This document shows, one piece after another, positions 8,691 through 17,610 of a stretch of 64,000 nt of DNA. Numbering within the stretch: the stretch's first letter is position 1; every line of letters starts with the position of its first letter. Made by a program: the position numbers and the translations under genes. The stretch comes from Leucobacter sp. PH1c (lineage in GTDB: Bacteria > Actinomycetota > Actinomycetes > Actinomycetales > Microbacteriaceae), in assembly GCF_000633415.1 (NCBI RefSeq), contig NZ_AYMV01000028.1, positions 1 to 64,000 on the forward strand, written 5' to 3'. The notes beneath the pieces were generated by a model. The model ran no database searches and was not told the DNA's origin. It was given only the letters and a program-made list of their open reading frames with translations.

Positions 8691-10529
8691 ATGGGAATGC
8701 GTACGTCGGAGACCTCGGGGACCACTCCGGATCCGCTGATCGAGAGTGCAGCGGCGTGGGCCGCGCAGGATCCCGATCCCGAGACCCGCGGCGAGACGCT
8801 CGCGCTGCTCGAGCGCGCCCGCTCCGGCGAGGCCGCGGCGCTCGACGAGCTCGCCTCGGCGTTCGACGGCCGCCTCGCCTTCGGCACCGCGGGGCTCCGC
8901 GGTGCGCTGGGCGCTGGCCCCCTCCGCATGAACCGCGTCGTCGTCTCCCAGACGAGCGCGGGCTTCGCCGCGTTCCTCCTCGACCGGGCCGCACGCGGCG
9001 AGACGAGCGCGCCCCCCTCGATCGTGATCGGCTACGACGGCCGCGTGAACTCCGATGTCTTCGCTCGCGACGCCGCCGAGGTCCTCGCCGGCGCCGGCGT
9101 GCGCGTCTTCCTCTTCCCCGAGCCGGGCCCCACCCCGCTCACGGCCTTCGCCGTGCGCCACCTCGGGGTGTCCGCCGGCGTGATGGTGACCGCGAGCCAC
9201 AACCCGCCGCGCGACAACGGCTACAAGGTCTACCTCGGCGACGCCGATGCCGGATCCCAGATCGTGCCGCCTGTCGACGGCCAGATCGCCGAGCGCATCG
9301 TCGAGATCGCCCGGCGGCCGCTCGCGGAGCTGCCCCGCAGCTCCGACTACACGGTGCTCGGCTCGGAGGTGGCCGACGCCTACGTCTCGGACACCGCCGC
9401 GGCGCTCCTCGCGGGCTTCCCGCGCGACCCCGAGAACGACGGGCCCGCGGGATCCCGAACGGAGCTGCGCATCGTCTATACGGCGATGCACGGCGTCGGC
9501 TCCGACCTCGCCCGGCGCGTGTTCGTCTCCGCAGGCCTGCCCTCGGTCACGCCCGTCCCGGAGCAGGATCGCCCCGACGGCGCGTTCCCCACGGTCGCCT
9601 TCCCGAACCCCGAGGAGCCGGGCGCCCTCGACCTCGCCTTCCGCGTGGCCCGCAGCGTCGACGCCGAGCTCATCGTGGCGCACGACCCGGACGCCGACCG
9701 CCTCGCGATCGCGCTCCCGGATCCCGCTGCGGCCGACGGCTACCGCCGCCTCACCGGCAACGAGCTGGGCCTCCTCCTCGGCTGGCGCGCCGCCGAGCGC
9801 GAGTGGAACCGAGCCGAGCAGAGCGGCACCGAGCCGGGCGGCGCGCTCGCCTGCACGATCGTCTCCTCCCCCGCGCTGCGCGCCGTCGCGGCCGAGTACG
9901 GCCTCGACTACGCCGAGACCCTGTCCGGCTTCAAGTGGGTCTCGCGCGTGCCCCGCCTCATCTTCGGCTTCGAGGAGGCGCTCGGCTACCTCACCCACCC
10001 CGACACCGTGCGCGACAAGGACGGCATCTCCGCGAGCGCCGACGCGATCGCCATGGTGCGCGAGCTGGCCGCCGAGGGGCGCACCGTGTGGGATCTGCTC
10101 GACGACGCCGGCGAGCGCTTCGGCCACTTCGCGAGCGCGCAGATCACCCTGCGGCTCGACTCGATGGCCGCCGCCTCGGCGCTCTCCGCCCGGATCCGGC
10201 AGGAGCCGCCCACCGAGTTCGGCGGCGTCGCGGTCGCCGAGCGGCAGGATCTCCTCGAGCCGGGGCGCGCAGAGGTGCCCGCGGACGTGCTGCGCTTCGA
10301 TCTCGCCGACGGCTCGCGCGTGATGATCCGCCCGAGCGGCACCGAGCCCAAGCTGAAGGTCTACCTCGACACGTTCTCGGACGCGGGATCGGCGGCCGAG
10401 CGCCGCGCCTCCGCCGAGCAGGCGCTTGACGAGCTCGCGGCGGCGCTCCGCACGACGCTCGCCGCGCTGCAGGCGGACGCGGACGGATCCGGCGACACCG
10501 CCGGATCGACGGAGCAGCCCGCACCGTGA
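8691..10529 (+). CDS. Phospho-sugar mutase (phosphoglucomutase/phosphomannomutase family)
   Basis: A 612-residue alpha-D-phosphohexomutase that interconverts hexose-1-phosphate and hexose-6-phosphate. The catalytic phosphoserine loop TASHNPP is at residues ~167-173, the Mg-binding DPDADR at ~332-337, and the C-terminal phosphate-binding RPSGTEPKLKVY at ~545-556. Length and the N-terminal GTAGLRG motif match the long PgmB2/ManB-like actinobacterial forms. It starts at ATG 8691 after GGGAGGGAGA, and a TAGCTT -10-like box lies at 8646-8651. Its stop overlaps the next gene's GTG by 4 nt. Mannose versus glucose specificity cannot be assigned. Confidence 0.92.
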   Translation: MGMRTSETSGTTPDPLIESAAAWAAQDPDPETRGETLALLERARSGEAAALDELASAFDGRLAFGTAGLRGALGAGPLRMNRVVVSQTSAGFAAFLLDRAARGETSAPPSIVIGYDGRVNSDVFARDAAEVLAGAGVRVFLFPEPGPTPLTAFAVRHLGVSAGVMVTASHNPPRDNGYKVYLGDADAGSQIVPPVDGQIAERIVEIARRPLAELPRSSDYTVLGSEVADAYVSDTAAALLAGFPRDPENDGPAGSRTELRIVYTAMHGVGSDLARRVFVSAGLPSVTPVPEQDRPDGAFPTVAFPNPEEPGALDLAFRVARSVDAELIVAHDPDADRLAIALPDPAAADGYRRLTGNELGLLLGWRAAEREWNRAEQSGTEPGGALACTIVSSPALRAVAAEYGLDYAETLSGFKWVSRVPRLIFGFEEALGYLTHPDTVRDKDGISASADAIAMVRELAAEGRTVWDLLDDAGERFGHFASAQITLRLDSMAAASALSARIRQEPPTEFGGVAVAERQDLLEPGRAEVPADVLRFDLADGSRVMIRPSGTEPKLKVYLDTFSDAGSAAERRASAEQALDELAAALRTTLAALQADADGSGDTAGSTEQPAP

Positions 10530-11455
10530 TCGTCGAGCGCTCCCCCGCCGACGCGGCCCGCTGGCTGCGCCGCCCGGGGGCGCGCGATGACAAGTATCGG
10601 CGCGGCGTGCTCGGCGTGCGCACGGGCTCCGCGCAGTTCCCGGGCGCCGCGGTACTCGGCGTGCTCGCCGCGTGGCGCAGCGGCGTCGGCCTGCTGCGCT
10701 ACGTTCCGACGATCGACAACGCACCCGCTCCCGCCGGCCTCCCCTCGCCCGCCGCGGCGGTGCTCGCGGCAGCACCCGAGACGGTGTTCGGCGAGGCCGG
10801 GTCCGCGCGCGCCTGCGACGCCTGGCTGATCGGCTCCGGCACCGACCCCGGAACGCGCTCCCCCGCCGAGACCGACGCGCTCCGCGCGCTCCTCGCGGGC
10901 GACGCCCCCGTGGTGGTCGATGCGGGCGCACTCGCCCTCGCGGCGACGAGGCGCTGCACGACCGCGCCCGGCCAGCCCGCCGCCGCGGCACCCCGCATCC
11001 TCACGCCGCACGCGGGCGAGTTCGCCCGGCTCTGGCGGGCCTGCGAGCTCGGCGAGCCGCCCGCCGCGCTCGCGGACCCGGACGCGATCGACGCCCGCGC
11101 CGCGGCGACGCTCCGGCTCGCCGAAGCGCTCGATGCCACCGTGCTCCTGAAGGGCTCCCGCACGATCGCGGCGGCCCCCGGCGGCGCGCCCCTCGTCTCG
11201 GCGCGCGCCACCCCCTGGCTCGCCACCGCGGGCACCGGCGACGTGCTCGCGGGCGCGCTCGGCGCGCTGCTCGCCGGTCACGCCGCGGAGGTGCGGGCCG
11301 ATCCCGCCCTGCTCGCCGAGCTCGGGATCGCGGCGGCCCACCTCCACGACCGCGCGGCGCGGCTCGCGTCCGGTCCCGCGGAGCGCCCGATCACCGCGGG
11401 CGACGTGGCCCGCGCCCTGGGCGACGCCTTCGCGGAGCTCGCGCCCCGCGCCTGA
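10526..11455 (+). CDS. nnrD: ADP-dependent NAD(P)H-hydrate dehydratase
   Basis: Repairs hydrated (damaged) NAD(P)H using ADP. The 309-residue protein has the carbohydrate-kinase (YjeF C-terminal) fold signatures: HKYRRG-like DDKYRRGVLG near residues 21-30, a TPHAGEFARL motif near 155-164, and the nucleotide-site GTGDVLAG near 236-243. It lacks the N-terminal epimerase (NnrE) domain, so the dehydratase is separate here. The GTG start at 10526 overlaps the mutase stop (GTGA), indicating translational coupling. Confidence 0.9.
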   Translation: MIVERSPADAARWLRRPGARDDKYRRGVLGVRTGSAQFPGAAVLGVLAAWRSGVGLLRYVPTIDNAPAPAGLPSPAAAVLAAAPETVFGEAGSARACDAWLIGSGTDPGTRSPAETDALRALLAGDAPVVVDAGALALAATRRCTTAPGQPAAAAPRILTPHAGEFARLWRACELGEPPAALADPDAIDARAAATLRLAEALDATVLLKGSRTIAAAPGGAPLVSARATPWLATAGTGDVLAGALGALLAGHAAEVRADPALLAELGIAAAHLHDRAARLASGPAERPITAGDVARALGDAFAELAPRA

Positions 11456-11478
11456 GCCCGCGCGGCCCTCCGGGCGGC

Positions 11479-12780
11479 TCAGGCCGCGACGCGGCCCGCG
11501 ACGAGCGGGCGGGGCGCGGGAGGCGCAGCGCCGAGTTCGACGGCGCCCGCGAGCGATTCGAGGCCGCGGGCGAGGCGACCGGCCTGATCGCAGCGCACCT
11601 CGAAGAGCGCGTCGCCCGCGCGCACGGCATCGCCGGGCCGCACGAGCACCTCGACGCCCGCAGCGTGATCCACGGGGTCGCCGGGGCGAGCGCGGCCCGC
11701 CCCAAGGCGCCATGCCCCCACCCCGACGGCGCGCGCGTCGACGCGCTGCACGATGCCATCCGCCTGCGCCCGCACGATCTCCGTTTCACGTGCAACCACG
11801 AGCGGCGCATCGGGGTCTCCGCCCTGCGCCGCGATGAGGCGGCGCCACGCGTCCATCGCGCGGCCATCGGCGAGCGCCGGGGCCGGGTCCACATCGGGGC
11901 GCCCTGCCAGGTCGAGCATCTCCCGCGCGAGGGCGAGCGTGAGCTCCACGACCTCCGCCGGTCCGCCGCCCGCGAGCACCTCGACCGACTCGCGCACCTC
12001 GTTCGCGTTGCCGACCGCGCGGCCGAGGGGCGCGTCCATATCGGTGAGCAGCGCGACCGTGCGGAGTCCCGAGTCGGCACCGAGCTCCACCATCGTGCGC
12101 GCGAGCTCCTGGGCATCGGCGAGCTCGGGGAGGAACGCGCCGGAGCCGAACTTCACGTCGAGCACGAGCCCGTCGGCCCCCTCCGCGATCTTCTTGCTCA
12201 TGATCGACGACGCGATGAGCGGCACGGCGGCCACTGTTCCGGTCACGTCGCGCAGCGCGTACATCGCGCGATCCGCGGGCGCGAGGCCGGATCCCGCAGC
12301 GCAGATCACCCCGCCCGTCTCCGCCAGGACGGCGTACATCTCCTCGTTCGAAAGCGCCGCACGCCACCCGGGGATCGACTCGAGCTTGTCGAGCGTGCCG
12401 CCCGTGTGCCCGAGCCCGCGCCCCGAGAGCTGCGGCACCGCGACGCCGAGCGAGGCGAGGAGGGGCACGAGCGGCAGCGTGATCTTGTCGCCGACCCCGC
12501 CCGTCGAGTGCTTGTCGATCGCCGGGCGGCCAAGGCCGGAGAAGGAGAGCCGCTCCCCGCTCGCGATCATCGCCGCGGTGAGATCCCGGATCTCGCGCCG
12601 CTCCATGCCCTGGATCACGATCGCCATCAGGAGCGCGCTCATCTGCTCCGGGGCGACGACGCCGCGCGTGAACGCGTCGACCACCCACGCGATCTCGCCG
12701 GGCGCGAGCGCGCCCGCGTGCCGCTTGGTGCCGATCAGATCGACGACGTCGTAGGGCTCGGGCGTGCGCTGCGCATCCAT
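11479..12780 (-). CDS. deoA: Thymidine phosphorylase
   Basis: Cleaves thymidine or deoxyuridine with phosphate in pyrimidine nucleoside salvage. The 433-residue protein has the family signature KHSTGGVGDK at residues ~90-99, preceded by SGLGRPAIDK. The N-terminal helical domain, central glycosyltransferase-type domain and C-terminal PYNP_C region are present at normal length. It starts at ATG 12780, with TAGGCT exactly 6 nt upstream (minus-strand 12792-12787) and no Shine-Dalgarno, so the mRNA is probably leaderless. Confidence 0.94.
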   Translation of the reverse strand: MDAQRTPEPYDVVDLIGTKRHAGALAPGEIAWVVDAFTRGVVAPEQMSALLMAIVIQGMERREIRDLTAAMIASGERLSFSGLGRPAIDKHSTGGVGDKITLPLVPLLASLGVAVPQLSGRGLGHTGGTLDKLESIPGWRAALSNEEMYAVLAETGGVICAAGSGLAPADRAMYALRDVTGTVAAVPLIASSIMSKKIAEGADGLVLDVKFGSGAFLPELADAQELARTMVELGADSGLRTVALLTDMDAPLGRAVGNANEVRESVEVLAGGGPAEVVELTLALAREMLDLAGRPDVDPAPALADGRAMDAWRRLIAAQGGDPDAPLVVARETEIVRAQADGIVQRVDARAVGVGAWRLGAGRARPGDPVDHAAGVEVLVRPGDAVRAGDALFEVRCDQAGRLARGLESLAGAVELGAAPPAPRPLVAGRVAA

Positions 12781-12786
12781 GCCGCC

Positions 12787-12792
12787 AGCCTA
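12787..12792 (-). promoter_or_regulatory. -10 box (TAGGCT) for leaderless deoA transcript
   Basis: TAGGCT ends 6 nt before the ATG at 12780, placing the transcription start at or next to the start codon. There is no purine-rich ribosome site between them. Confidence 0.6.
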
Positions 12793-12875
12793 GGCCCCTC
12801 CGCGCCGCGCCACGCCGAGCCCTCCCCGCGCCCCCAACATTTCGGGGAGAAGGGGCGGGGCGGCGGATCCGCCGC

Positions 12876-13853
12876 TCAGGCCTCGTGCGGCGCCGGAGCC
12901 TCGGGGAGGCCGAGCTCGGGATCCTGCCCCGTCGCGATCCACGCCGAGGTGAGAAGGAGCGCGCGGCAGATGAAGTTGAACCAGAGCAGCAGACCCACGA
13001 ACACCGCGAAGGTCGCGAGGAGCGGGTTGCTCGTCGCGCCGCCGAGCGCGGCGGAGCCGAGGATCTTCAGCCCGAGCAGGGCGGCCCCGCCGAGCGCGCA
13101 CCCCGAGATAAGCGCCCAGCGGGGCACGCGCACCTCGGCGAGCAGCCGGTGCATGGCGATGAGCACGAGCACGTCGAACACGAACATGGCGCCGTAGCGG
13201 ACGACCGTGCCCACCCAGCCGAAGAACCAGCCGTCGGCGTCCGCGCTCAGCAGGCCGACGAGCCAGTCGGCGATCCCCGAGCTCAGCAGCGTGAGGCCCG
13301 CCGAGACGAGGATCGCGAGGAAGAAGCCGACCGCGAGCGCGAAGTCGCGCAGCTTGAGCAGCAACGCGTTCCGGTACTCCTTGACCTCGAGCCCGAAGAT
13401 GATCCGGATCGAGCGCCGCGTCCCCGTGAACCAGTTGAGCGCGACCCAGACGAGCGCCGCACCGGCAACGATGCTCCCCCAGTTGAAGGTGCGGCTCGCG
13501 AGCAGCGTGGAGACGTTCACGGCATAGCCGGAGCCGTAGCCCACGAGGCCAGGAACGAAGACGTTGAGCTGCGCGACGAGCGTCTCGACGAGCTCGGGGC
13601 GTGAGCCGAGCATGATGCCGAAGATGCCGAAGCCGAGCCACAGCCCCGCGAAGACCGCGAAGAGCGCCTGGTAGCTCATGCCGCCCGAGAGCACGCTGCC
13701 GCCCACGTTCGTGAAGTGCGAGAAGGTGCGCACGGGGCGGAGCCGCTGCGCACGCTGCCACAGGGTCATGCCTTGCTGCACGACCGCGGAGACGCGCGAC
13801 GCCCCGGACGTCTCCGCGGCGGGTGCCGGGGAAGCGTCACGGGGCGTCGTCAT
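12876..13853 (-). CDS. YihY/BrkB-family inner membrane protein
   Basis: A 325-residue integral membrane protein with about six hydrophobic segments (for example ALFAVFAGLWLGFGIFGIML and VGFFLAILVSAGLTLL). It carries the YihY/RNase-BN-like family sequence GGMSYQALFAVFAG near residues 55-70. The biochemical role of this family is not established; the old 'ribonuclease BN' name is not supported. A charged N-terminal extension of about 35 residues precedes the conserved part. ATG at 13853, with TAGCAT 6 nt upstream. Confidence 0.87.
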   Translation of the reverse strand: MTTPRDASPAPAAETSGASRVSAVVQQGMTLWQRAQRLRPVRTFSHFTNVGGSVLSGGMSYQALFAVFAGLWLGFGIFGIMLGSRPELVETLVAQLNVFVPGLVGYGSGYAVNVSTLLASRTFNWGSIVAGAALVWVALNWFTGTRRSIRIIFGLEVKEYRNALLLKLRDFALAVGFFLAILVSAGLTLLSSGIADWLVGLLSADADGWFFGWVGTVVRYGAMFVFDVLVLIAMHRLLAEVRVPRWALISGCALGGAALLGLKILGSAALGGATSNPLLATFAVFVGLLLWFNFICRALLLTSAWIATGQDPELGLPEAPAPHEA

Positions 13854-13859
13854 GAAGCC

Positions 13860-13865
13860 ATGCTA
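13860..13865 (-). promoter_or_regulatory. -10 box (TAGCAT) for leaderless yihY-family gene
   Basis: TAGCAT lies 6 nt before the ATG at 13853 on the minus strand, with no Shine-Dalgarno. It overlaps the outer arm of the stem-loop that follows sdhB. Confidence 0.55.
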
Positions 13866-13892
13866 GCGGGGGCGGAGCCCCCGGGTCGCTAG
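13863..13892. terminator. Stem-loop downstream of sdhB
   Basis: An inner stem GGGGGC-GGA-GCCCCC (13868-13882) is enclosed by outer arms CTAGCG (13863-13868) and CGCTAG (13887-13892). The outer right arm includes the sdhB stop codon. There is no T-tract. It probably ends the sdh transcript. Confidence 0.5.
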
Positions 13893-14653
13893 GAGGTCTT
13901 GCCGGTGCGGATCGCGGCCTTGACCTCGGCGATGGCCTTGGTCACCTGGATGCCGCGGGGGCAGGCGTCGGTGCAGTTGAAGGTGGTGCGGCAGCGCCAC
14001 ACGCCCTCGGTGTCGTTCAGCACGTCAAGGCGGACCTGGGCGTTGTCATCGCGCGAGTCGAAGATGAAGCGGTGCGCGTTGACGATGGCCGCCGGGCCGA
14101 AGTACTGACCGTCGGTCCAGAACACGGGGCACGAGGTGGTGCAGGCCGCGCACAGGATGCACTTGGTGGTGTCGTCGAAGCGCTCGCGGTCCTCGATCGA
14201 CTGGATGCGCTCCTTGCCGCCCTCGGGGGCCGAGCTCGACACGAGGAAGGGCTGCACCTCCCGGTAGGCCGCGAAGAACGGCTCCATGTCGACGATGAGG
14301 TCCTTCTCGAGCGGCAGGCCCTTGATCGCCTCGACGTAGATCGGCTTCGAGATGTCGAGGTCCTTGATCAGCGTCTTGCAGGCGAGGCGGTTGCGGCCGT
14401 TGATGCGCATCGCATCCGAACCGCAGATGCCGTGCGCGCACGAGCGGCGGAAGGACAGCGAGCCGTCCTGATCCCACTTGATGCGGTGCAGCGCGTCGAG
14501 GATTCGATCCGTCGGGTACATCTCGACGTCGAAGTCCTCCCAGTACGCCTCGCGCCCGGACTCGGGCAGGTAGCGGCGCACCAGCAGGGTGACGGTGAAC
14601 GGCTTGGGGGCTTCCTCGACCTGTGCGGGAGCCTCGGTGGTAACGGTGCTCAT
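13889..14653 (-). CDS. sdhB: Succinate dehydrogenase iron-sulfur subunit
   Basis: Electron-transfer subunit of complex II, 254 residues. The [2Fe-2S] cluster cysteines are in RSCAHGICGSDAM and the NRLAC that follows (residues ~75-97). The [4Fe-4S]/[3Fe-4S] clusters use CILCAACTTSCPVFW (~160-174) and CRTTFNCTDACPRGI (~220-234). It is separated by 3 nt from sdhA and is the last gene of the sdhC-sdhD-sdhA-sdhB operon. Confidence 0.97.
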   Translation of the reverse strand: MSTVTTEAPAQVEEAPKPFTVTLLVRRYLPESGREAYWEDFDVEMYPTDRILDALHRIKWDQDGSLSFRRSCAHGICGSDAMRINGRNRLACKTLIKDLDISKPIYVEAIKGLPLEKDLIVDMEPFFAAYREVQPFLVSSSAPEGGKERIQSIEDRERFDDTTKCILCAACTTSCPVFWTDGQYFGPAAIVNAHRFIFDSRDDNAQVRLDVLNDTEGVWRCRTTFNCTDACPRGIQVTKAIAEVKAAIRTGKTS

Positions 14654-14656
14654 GGC

Positions 14657-16489
14657 CTAGTACTTCCTCTCCAGCGGCGGGTACCGCAGTTCGCCCTGCT
14701 CGTTCTTCGTCATGACGACGGGCTTCCAATCCAGGCGGATGTGGTCCTCGGGGTTCGCCGAGTGCGGGTCGCCCGTGAGGTACGCCATCGTGTGCTGCAT
14801 GTAGTTCTCATCGTCGCGCTTCGGGTAGTCGTCGCGCATGTGGCCGCCACGGCTCTCCTTGCGGTTGCGCGCGGCGAAGACGAGCACCTCGGCGAGGTCG
14901 AGCAGGAAGCCGAGCTCGATGGCCTCGAGCAGGTCCGTGTTGTAGCGCTGGCCGCGATCCTGCACGCCGACGTTCTGGTAGCGCAGGCGCAGCCCGTGGA
15001 TCACGCCGAGCACCTCGGTGAGCGACTCCTCGGTGCGGAACACCTGGGCGCCGCGGTCCATGGCCTCCTGGAGCTCCTTGCGGATGTCCGCGACGCGCTC
15101 GGTGCCCGTGCCGTTCCGGAAGCCCTCGACCATGTCGCGCACGAAGGCGGCGGGATCCTCGGGCAGCGGGGTGAAGTCCACCGTCTGCGCGTAGTCGGCT
15201 GCGTGGTTGCCCGAGCGCTTGCCGAACACGTTGATGTCGAGCAGCGAGTTGGTGCCGAGGCGGTTCGAGCCGTGCACCGAGACGCAGGCGCACTCGCCGG
15301 CGGCGTAGAGGCCGGGAACGACGGTGGTGTTGTCCGAGAGGACCTGCGCGTCGTTGTTCGTCGGGATGCCGCCCATCGCGTAGTGCGCGGTGGGGAACAC
15401 CGGCACGGGCTCGGTCACCGGGTCGACGCCGAGGTACGTGCGCGCGAACTCGGTGATGTCGGGAAGCTTCGTCTCGAGCACCTCGGCGCCCAGGTGGGTG
15501 CAGTCGAGGTAGACGTAGTCCTTGTGCGGGCCGGCGCCGCGGCCGTCGAGCACCTCCTGCACCATCGAGCGGGCGACGATGTCGCGGGGCGCGAGGTCCT
15601 TGATCGTGGGCGCGTAGCGCTCCATGAAGCGCTCGCCCGAGGCGTTGCGGAGGATCGCGCCCTCACCGCGCGCACCCTCGGTGAGGAGGATGCCGAGGCC
15701 GGCGAGGCCGGTCGGGTGGAACTGGTAGAACTCGATGTCCTCGAGCGGCAGGCCCTTGCGCCAGACGATGCCGACGCCGTCGCCCGTGAGGGTGTGCGCG
15801 TTCGACGTGGTCTTGAAGACCTTGCCGAAGCCGCCCGTCGCGAAGACGATCGACTTCGCCTGGAAGACGTGGAGCGCGCCCGTCGCGAGCTCGTACGCCA
15901 CGACGCCGGAGGGCTTCTTCACGCCGTCGACCTCGGTCATGACGAGGTCGAGCACGTAGTACTCGTTGAAGAAGTTGACGCCGAGCTTCACGCAGTTCTG
16001 GAACAGCGTCTGCAGGATCATGTGGCCCGTGCGGTCGGCCGCGTAGCAGGCGCGGCGCACCGCGGCCTTGCCGTGATCGCGCGTGTGCCCGCCGAAGCGG
16101 CGCTGATCGATCTTGCCCTCGGGCGTGCGGTTGAAGGGGAGGCCCATGTTCTCGAGGTCGATGACCGCGTCGATGGCCTCCTTCGCGAGGATCTCAGCCG
16201 CGTCCTGGTCGACGAGGTAGTCGCCGCCCTTGACGGTGTCGAAGGTGTGCCACTCCCAGTTGTCGTCCTCGACGTTGGCGAGCGCCGCGGCCATGCCGCC
16301 CTGCGCCGCACCGGTGTGCGAACGGGTGGGGTACAGCTTCGTGATGACCGCGGTCTTGGCCTTCGGACCCGCCTCGATCGCGGCGCGCATGCCCGCGCCA
16401 CCGGCGCCGACGATGACGACGTCGAACTGGTGGTAGGTGACGCCGTCCTTGACGGTAACTTCTTCGCCCTGGTGGGTATCTGTAGTCAC
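14657..16489 (-). CDS. sdhA: Succinate dehydrogenase flavoprotein subunit
   Basis: Catalytic subunit that oxidises succinate to fumarate with covalently bound FAD. The 610-residue protein has the Rossmann motif [14 protein letters not shown] near residues 27-40 and the FAD-attachment histidine in [11 protein letters not shown] near 57-67. The substrate-site segment [15 protein letters not shown] is near 136-150, and the C-terminal [14 protein letters not shown] segment carries the expected SRGxH-R motif. Standard length. Confidence 0.97.
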   Translation of the reverse strand: MTTDTHQGEEVTVKDGVTYHQFDVVIVGAGGAGMRAAIEAGPKAKTAVITKLYPTRSHTGAAQGGMAAALANVEDDNWEWHTFDTVKGGDYLVDQDAAEILAKEAIDAVIDLENMGLPFNRTPEGKIDQRRFGGHTRDHGKAAVRRACYAADRTGHMILQTLFQNCVKLGVNFFNEYYVLDLVMTEVDGVKKPSGVVAYELATGALHVFQAKSIVFATGGFGKVFKTTSNAHTLTGDGVGIVWRKGLPLEDIEFYQFHPTGLAGLGILLTEGARGEGAILRNASGERFMERYAPTIKDLAPRDIVARSMVQEVLDGRGAGPHKDYVYLDCTHLGAEVLETKLPDITEFARTYLGVDPVTEPVPVFPTAHYAMGGIPTNNDAQVLSDNTTVVPGLYAAGECACVSVHGSNRLGTNSLLDINVFGKRSGNHAADYAQTVDFTPLPEDPAAFVRDMVEGFRNGTGTERVADIRKELQEAMDRGAQVFRTEESLTEVLGVIHGLRLRYQNVGVQDRGQRYNTDLLEAIELGFLLDLAEVLVFAARNRKESRGGHMRDDYPKRDDENYMQHTMAYLTGDPHSANPEDHIRLDWKPVVMTKNEQGELRYPPLERKY

Positions 16490-16533
16490 GTGATTCCTAT
16501 TCTCGTTTCAGAAAACCTGTGCCGGAGACCCGG

Positions 16534-16977
16534 TTATGCCTTGCAGAAGGACGCGACCAGCGCCGGATCCGCGCCCGCGGGGCAGGGATCGAGCGTGTAG
16601 ATCACGAAGGTGCCGAGCAGGATGAGCAGCGCGGCCGACAGGAAGAGGGCGACCTTGAACGCCTTCGCGAGCCCGGGGCGGGTCACGTAGTCGTTCACGA
16701 TGGTGCGCATGCCGTTCGCGCCGTGGATGAGCGCGAGCCACAGCAGCAGCGTGTCCCAGATCTGCCAGAACGGGCTCGCGAGCTTGCCCGCGACGAACCC
16801 GAAGTTGATGGCGTGCACGCCGCCCTCGGTGAGGAGGAGGTTCGAGGCCAGGTGGCCGAACACGAGCACGAGGAGCAGCACGCCGGAGACGCGCATGTAG
16901 ATCCAGCCCCACTTCTCCCAGTTGGTGCGCTTCTTCGCGGGGGCCTGCGAGCGCGGAGCATCAATCGTCATCGTCAT
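16534..16977 (-). CDS. sdhD: Succinate dehydrogenase hydrophobic membrane anchor subunit
   Basis: A 147-residue membrane anchor with three hydrophobic segments (VSGVLLLVLVFGHLASNLLL; WDTLLLWLALIHGANGMRTI; VALFLSAALLILLGTFVIYT). It carries the histidines expected to serve the heme/quinone site (GHLASN, IHGANG). It lies 44 nt upstream of sdhA and 15 nt downstream of sdhC. Confidence 0.93.
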   Translation of the reverse strand: MTMTIDAPRSQAPAKKRTNWEKWGWIYMRVSGVLLLVLVFGHLASNLLLTEGGVHAINFGFVAGKLASPFWQIWDTLLLWLALIHGANGMRTIVNDYVTRPGLAKAFKVALFLSAALLILLGTFVIYTLDPCPAGADPALVASFCKA

Positions 16978-16992
16978 GTCTCTACTCCTCGC

Positions 16993-17409
16993 TTAGTGAC
17001 CGAAAACGTTCATCAGGTGGCGAGGCAGGAAGCCTGCCATCGTCACGGCCCAGAGGCCGATGACGATCCAGAACATCACGCGCTGGTACTGCGCGCCCTT
17101 GCGCCAGTAGTCGACGAGGATGATGCGAATGCCGTTGTACGCGTGGAAGACGATGGCGGCGACGAGCGCGGCCTCGCCGAGCCCCATGATCGGGGTCTTG
17201 TAGGTGCCCATGACGGCGTTGTACGCCTCGGGGCTCACGCGGATGAGTGCCGTGTCGAGCACGTGCACCAGCAGGAAGAAGAAGATGGCGACACCGGTGA
17301 TGCGGTGCAGCACCCACGACCACATTCCCTCATTGCCGCGGTAGAGCGTGCCGCCCGGGCGGCTCTTCTGCTTTACCGCGGGCGCGGCCTCTGCCGTTTG
17401 GGCTGACAC
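16993..17409 (-). CDS. sdhC: Succinate dehydrogenase cytochrome b556 subunit
   Basis: First gene of the sdh operon. The GTG at 17409 is chosen because AAGGAGGAAG lies 4-12 nt upstream; the open frame extends to 17565 but has no ribosome site there. The product is 138 residues with the diagnostic MWSWVLHRITGVA segment, three membrane helices and heme-ligand histidines (LLVHVLD, FHAYNGIRI). It anchors the complex and passes electrons to quinone. Confidence 0.94.
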   Translation of the reverse strand: MSAQTAEAAPAVKQKSRPGGTLYRGNEGMWSWVLHRITGVAIFFFLLVHVLDTALIRVSPEAYNAVMGTYKTPIMGLGEAALVAAIVFHAYNGIRIILVDYWRKGAQYQRVMFWIVIGLWAVTMAGFLPRHLMNVFGH

Positions 17410-17533
17410 GGGCTTCCTCCTTGGTCCTGCTTTGTCGGGTATTCCCCGGCAGCTGACGGTGCGGTCTCGAGCTCGAATATCGCATTCCAGGCGCTCCCGG
17501 AAGCGTGCACGGCTGAGAATCCACTGCGTCCCC

Positions 17534-17539
17534 ATTATG
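17534..17539 (-). promoter_or_regulatory. Candidate -10 box (CATAAT) for sdhCDAB
   Basis: CATAAT on the minus strand is the most AT-rich -10-like hexamer upstream of sdhC. It would give a leader of about 120 nt. No convincing -35 is seen. Confidence 0.35.
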
Positions 17540-17597
17540 ACACCATTCGCGGCCCGGCTCGGCATCGGCCCCCGAGACCCGGCTCAGCCCGCCCGGG

Positions 17598-17603
17598 TAG
17601 TCT
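17598..17603 (+). promoter_or_regulatory. -10 box (TAGTCT) just before manC
   Basis: TAGTCT is followed by 7 nt (GGAGGCC) and the ATG at 17611. The GGAGG is too close to the start to act as a normal ribosome site, so a leaderless or near-leaderless transcript is likely. Confidence 0.55.
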
Positions 17604-17610
17604 GGAGGCC

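Noticed and set aside
12876-13853. Ribonuclease BN annotation for the YihY-family protein
   Set aside because: The family name is historical. The protein is an integral membrane protein with no RNase motif.
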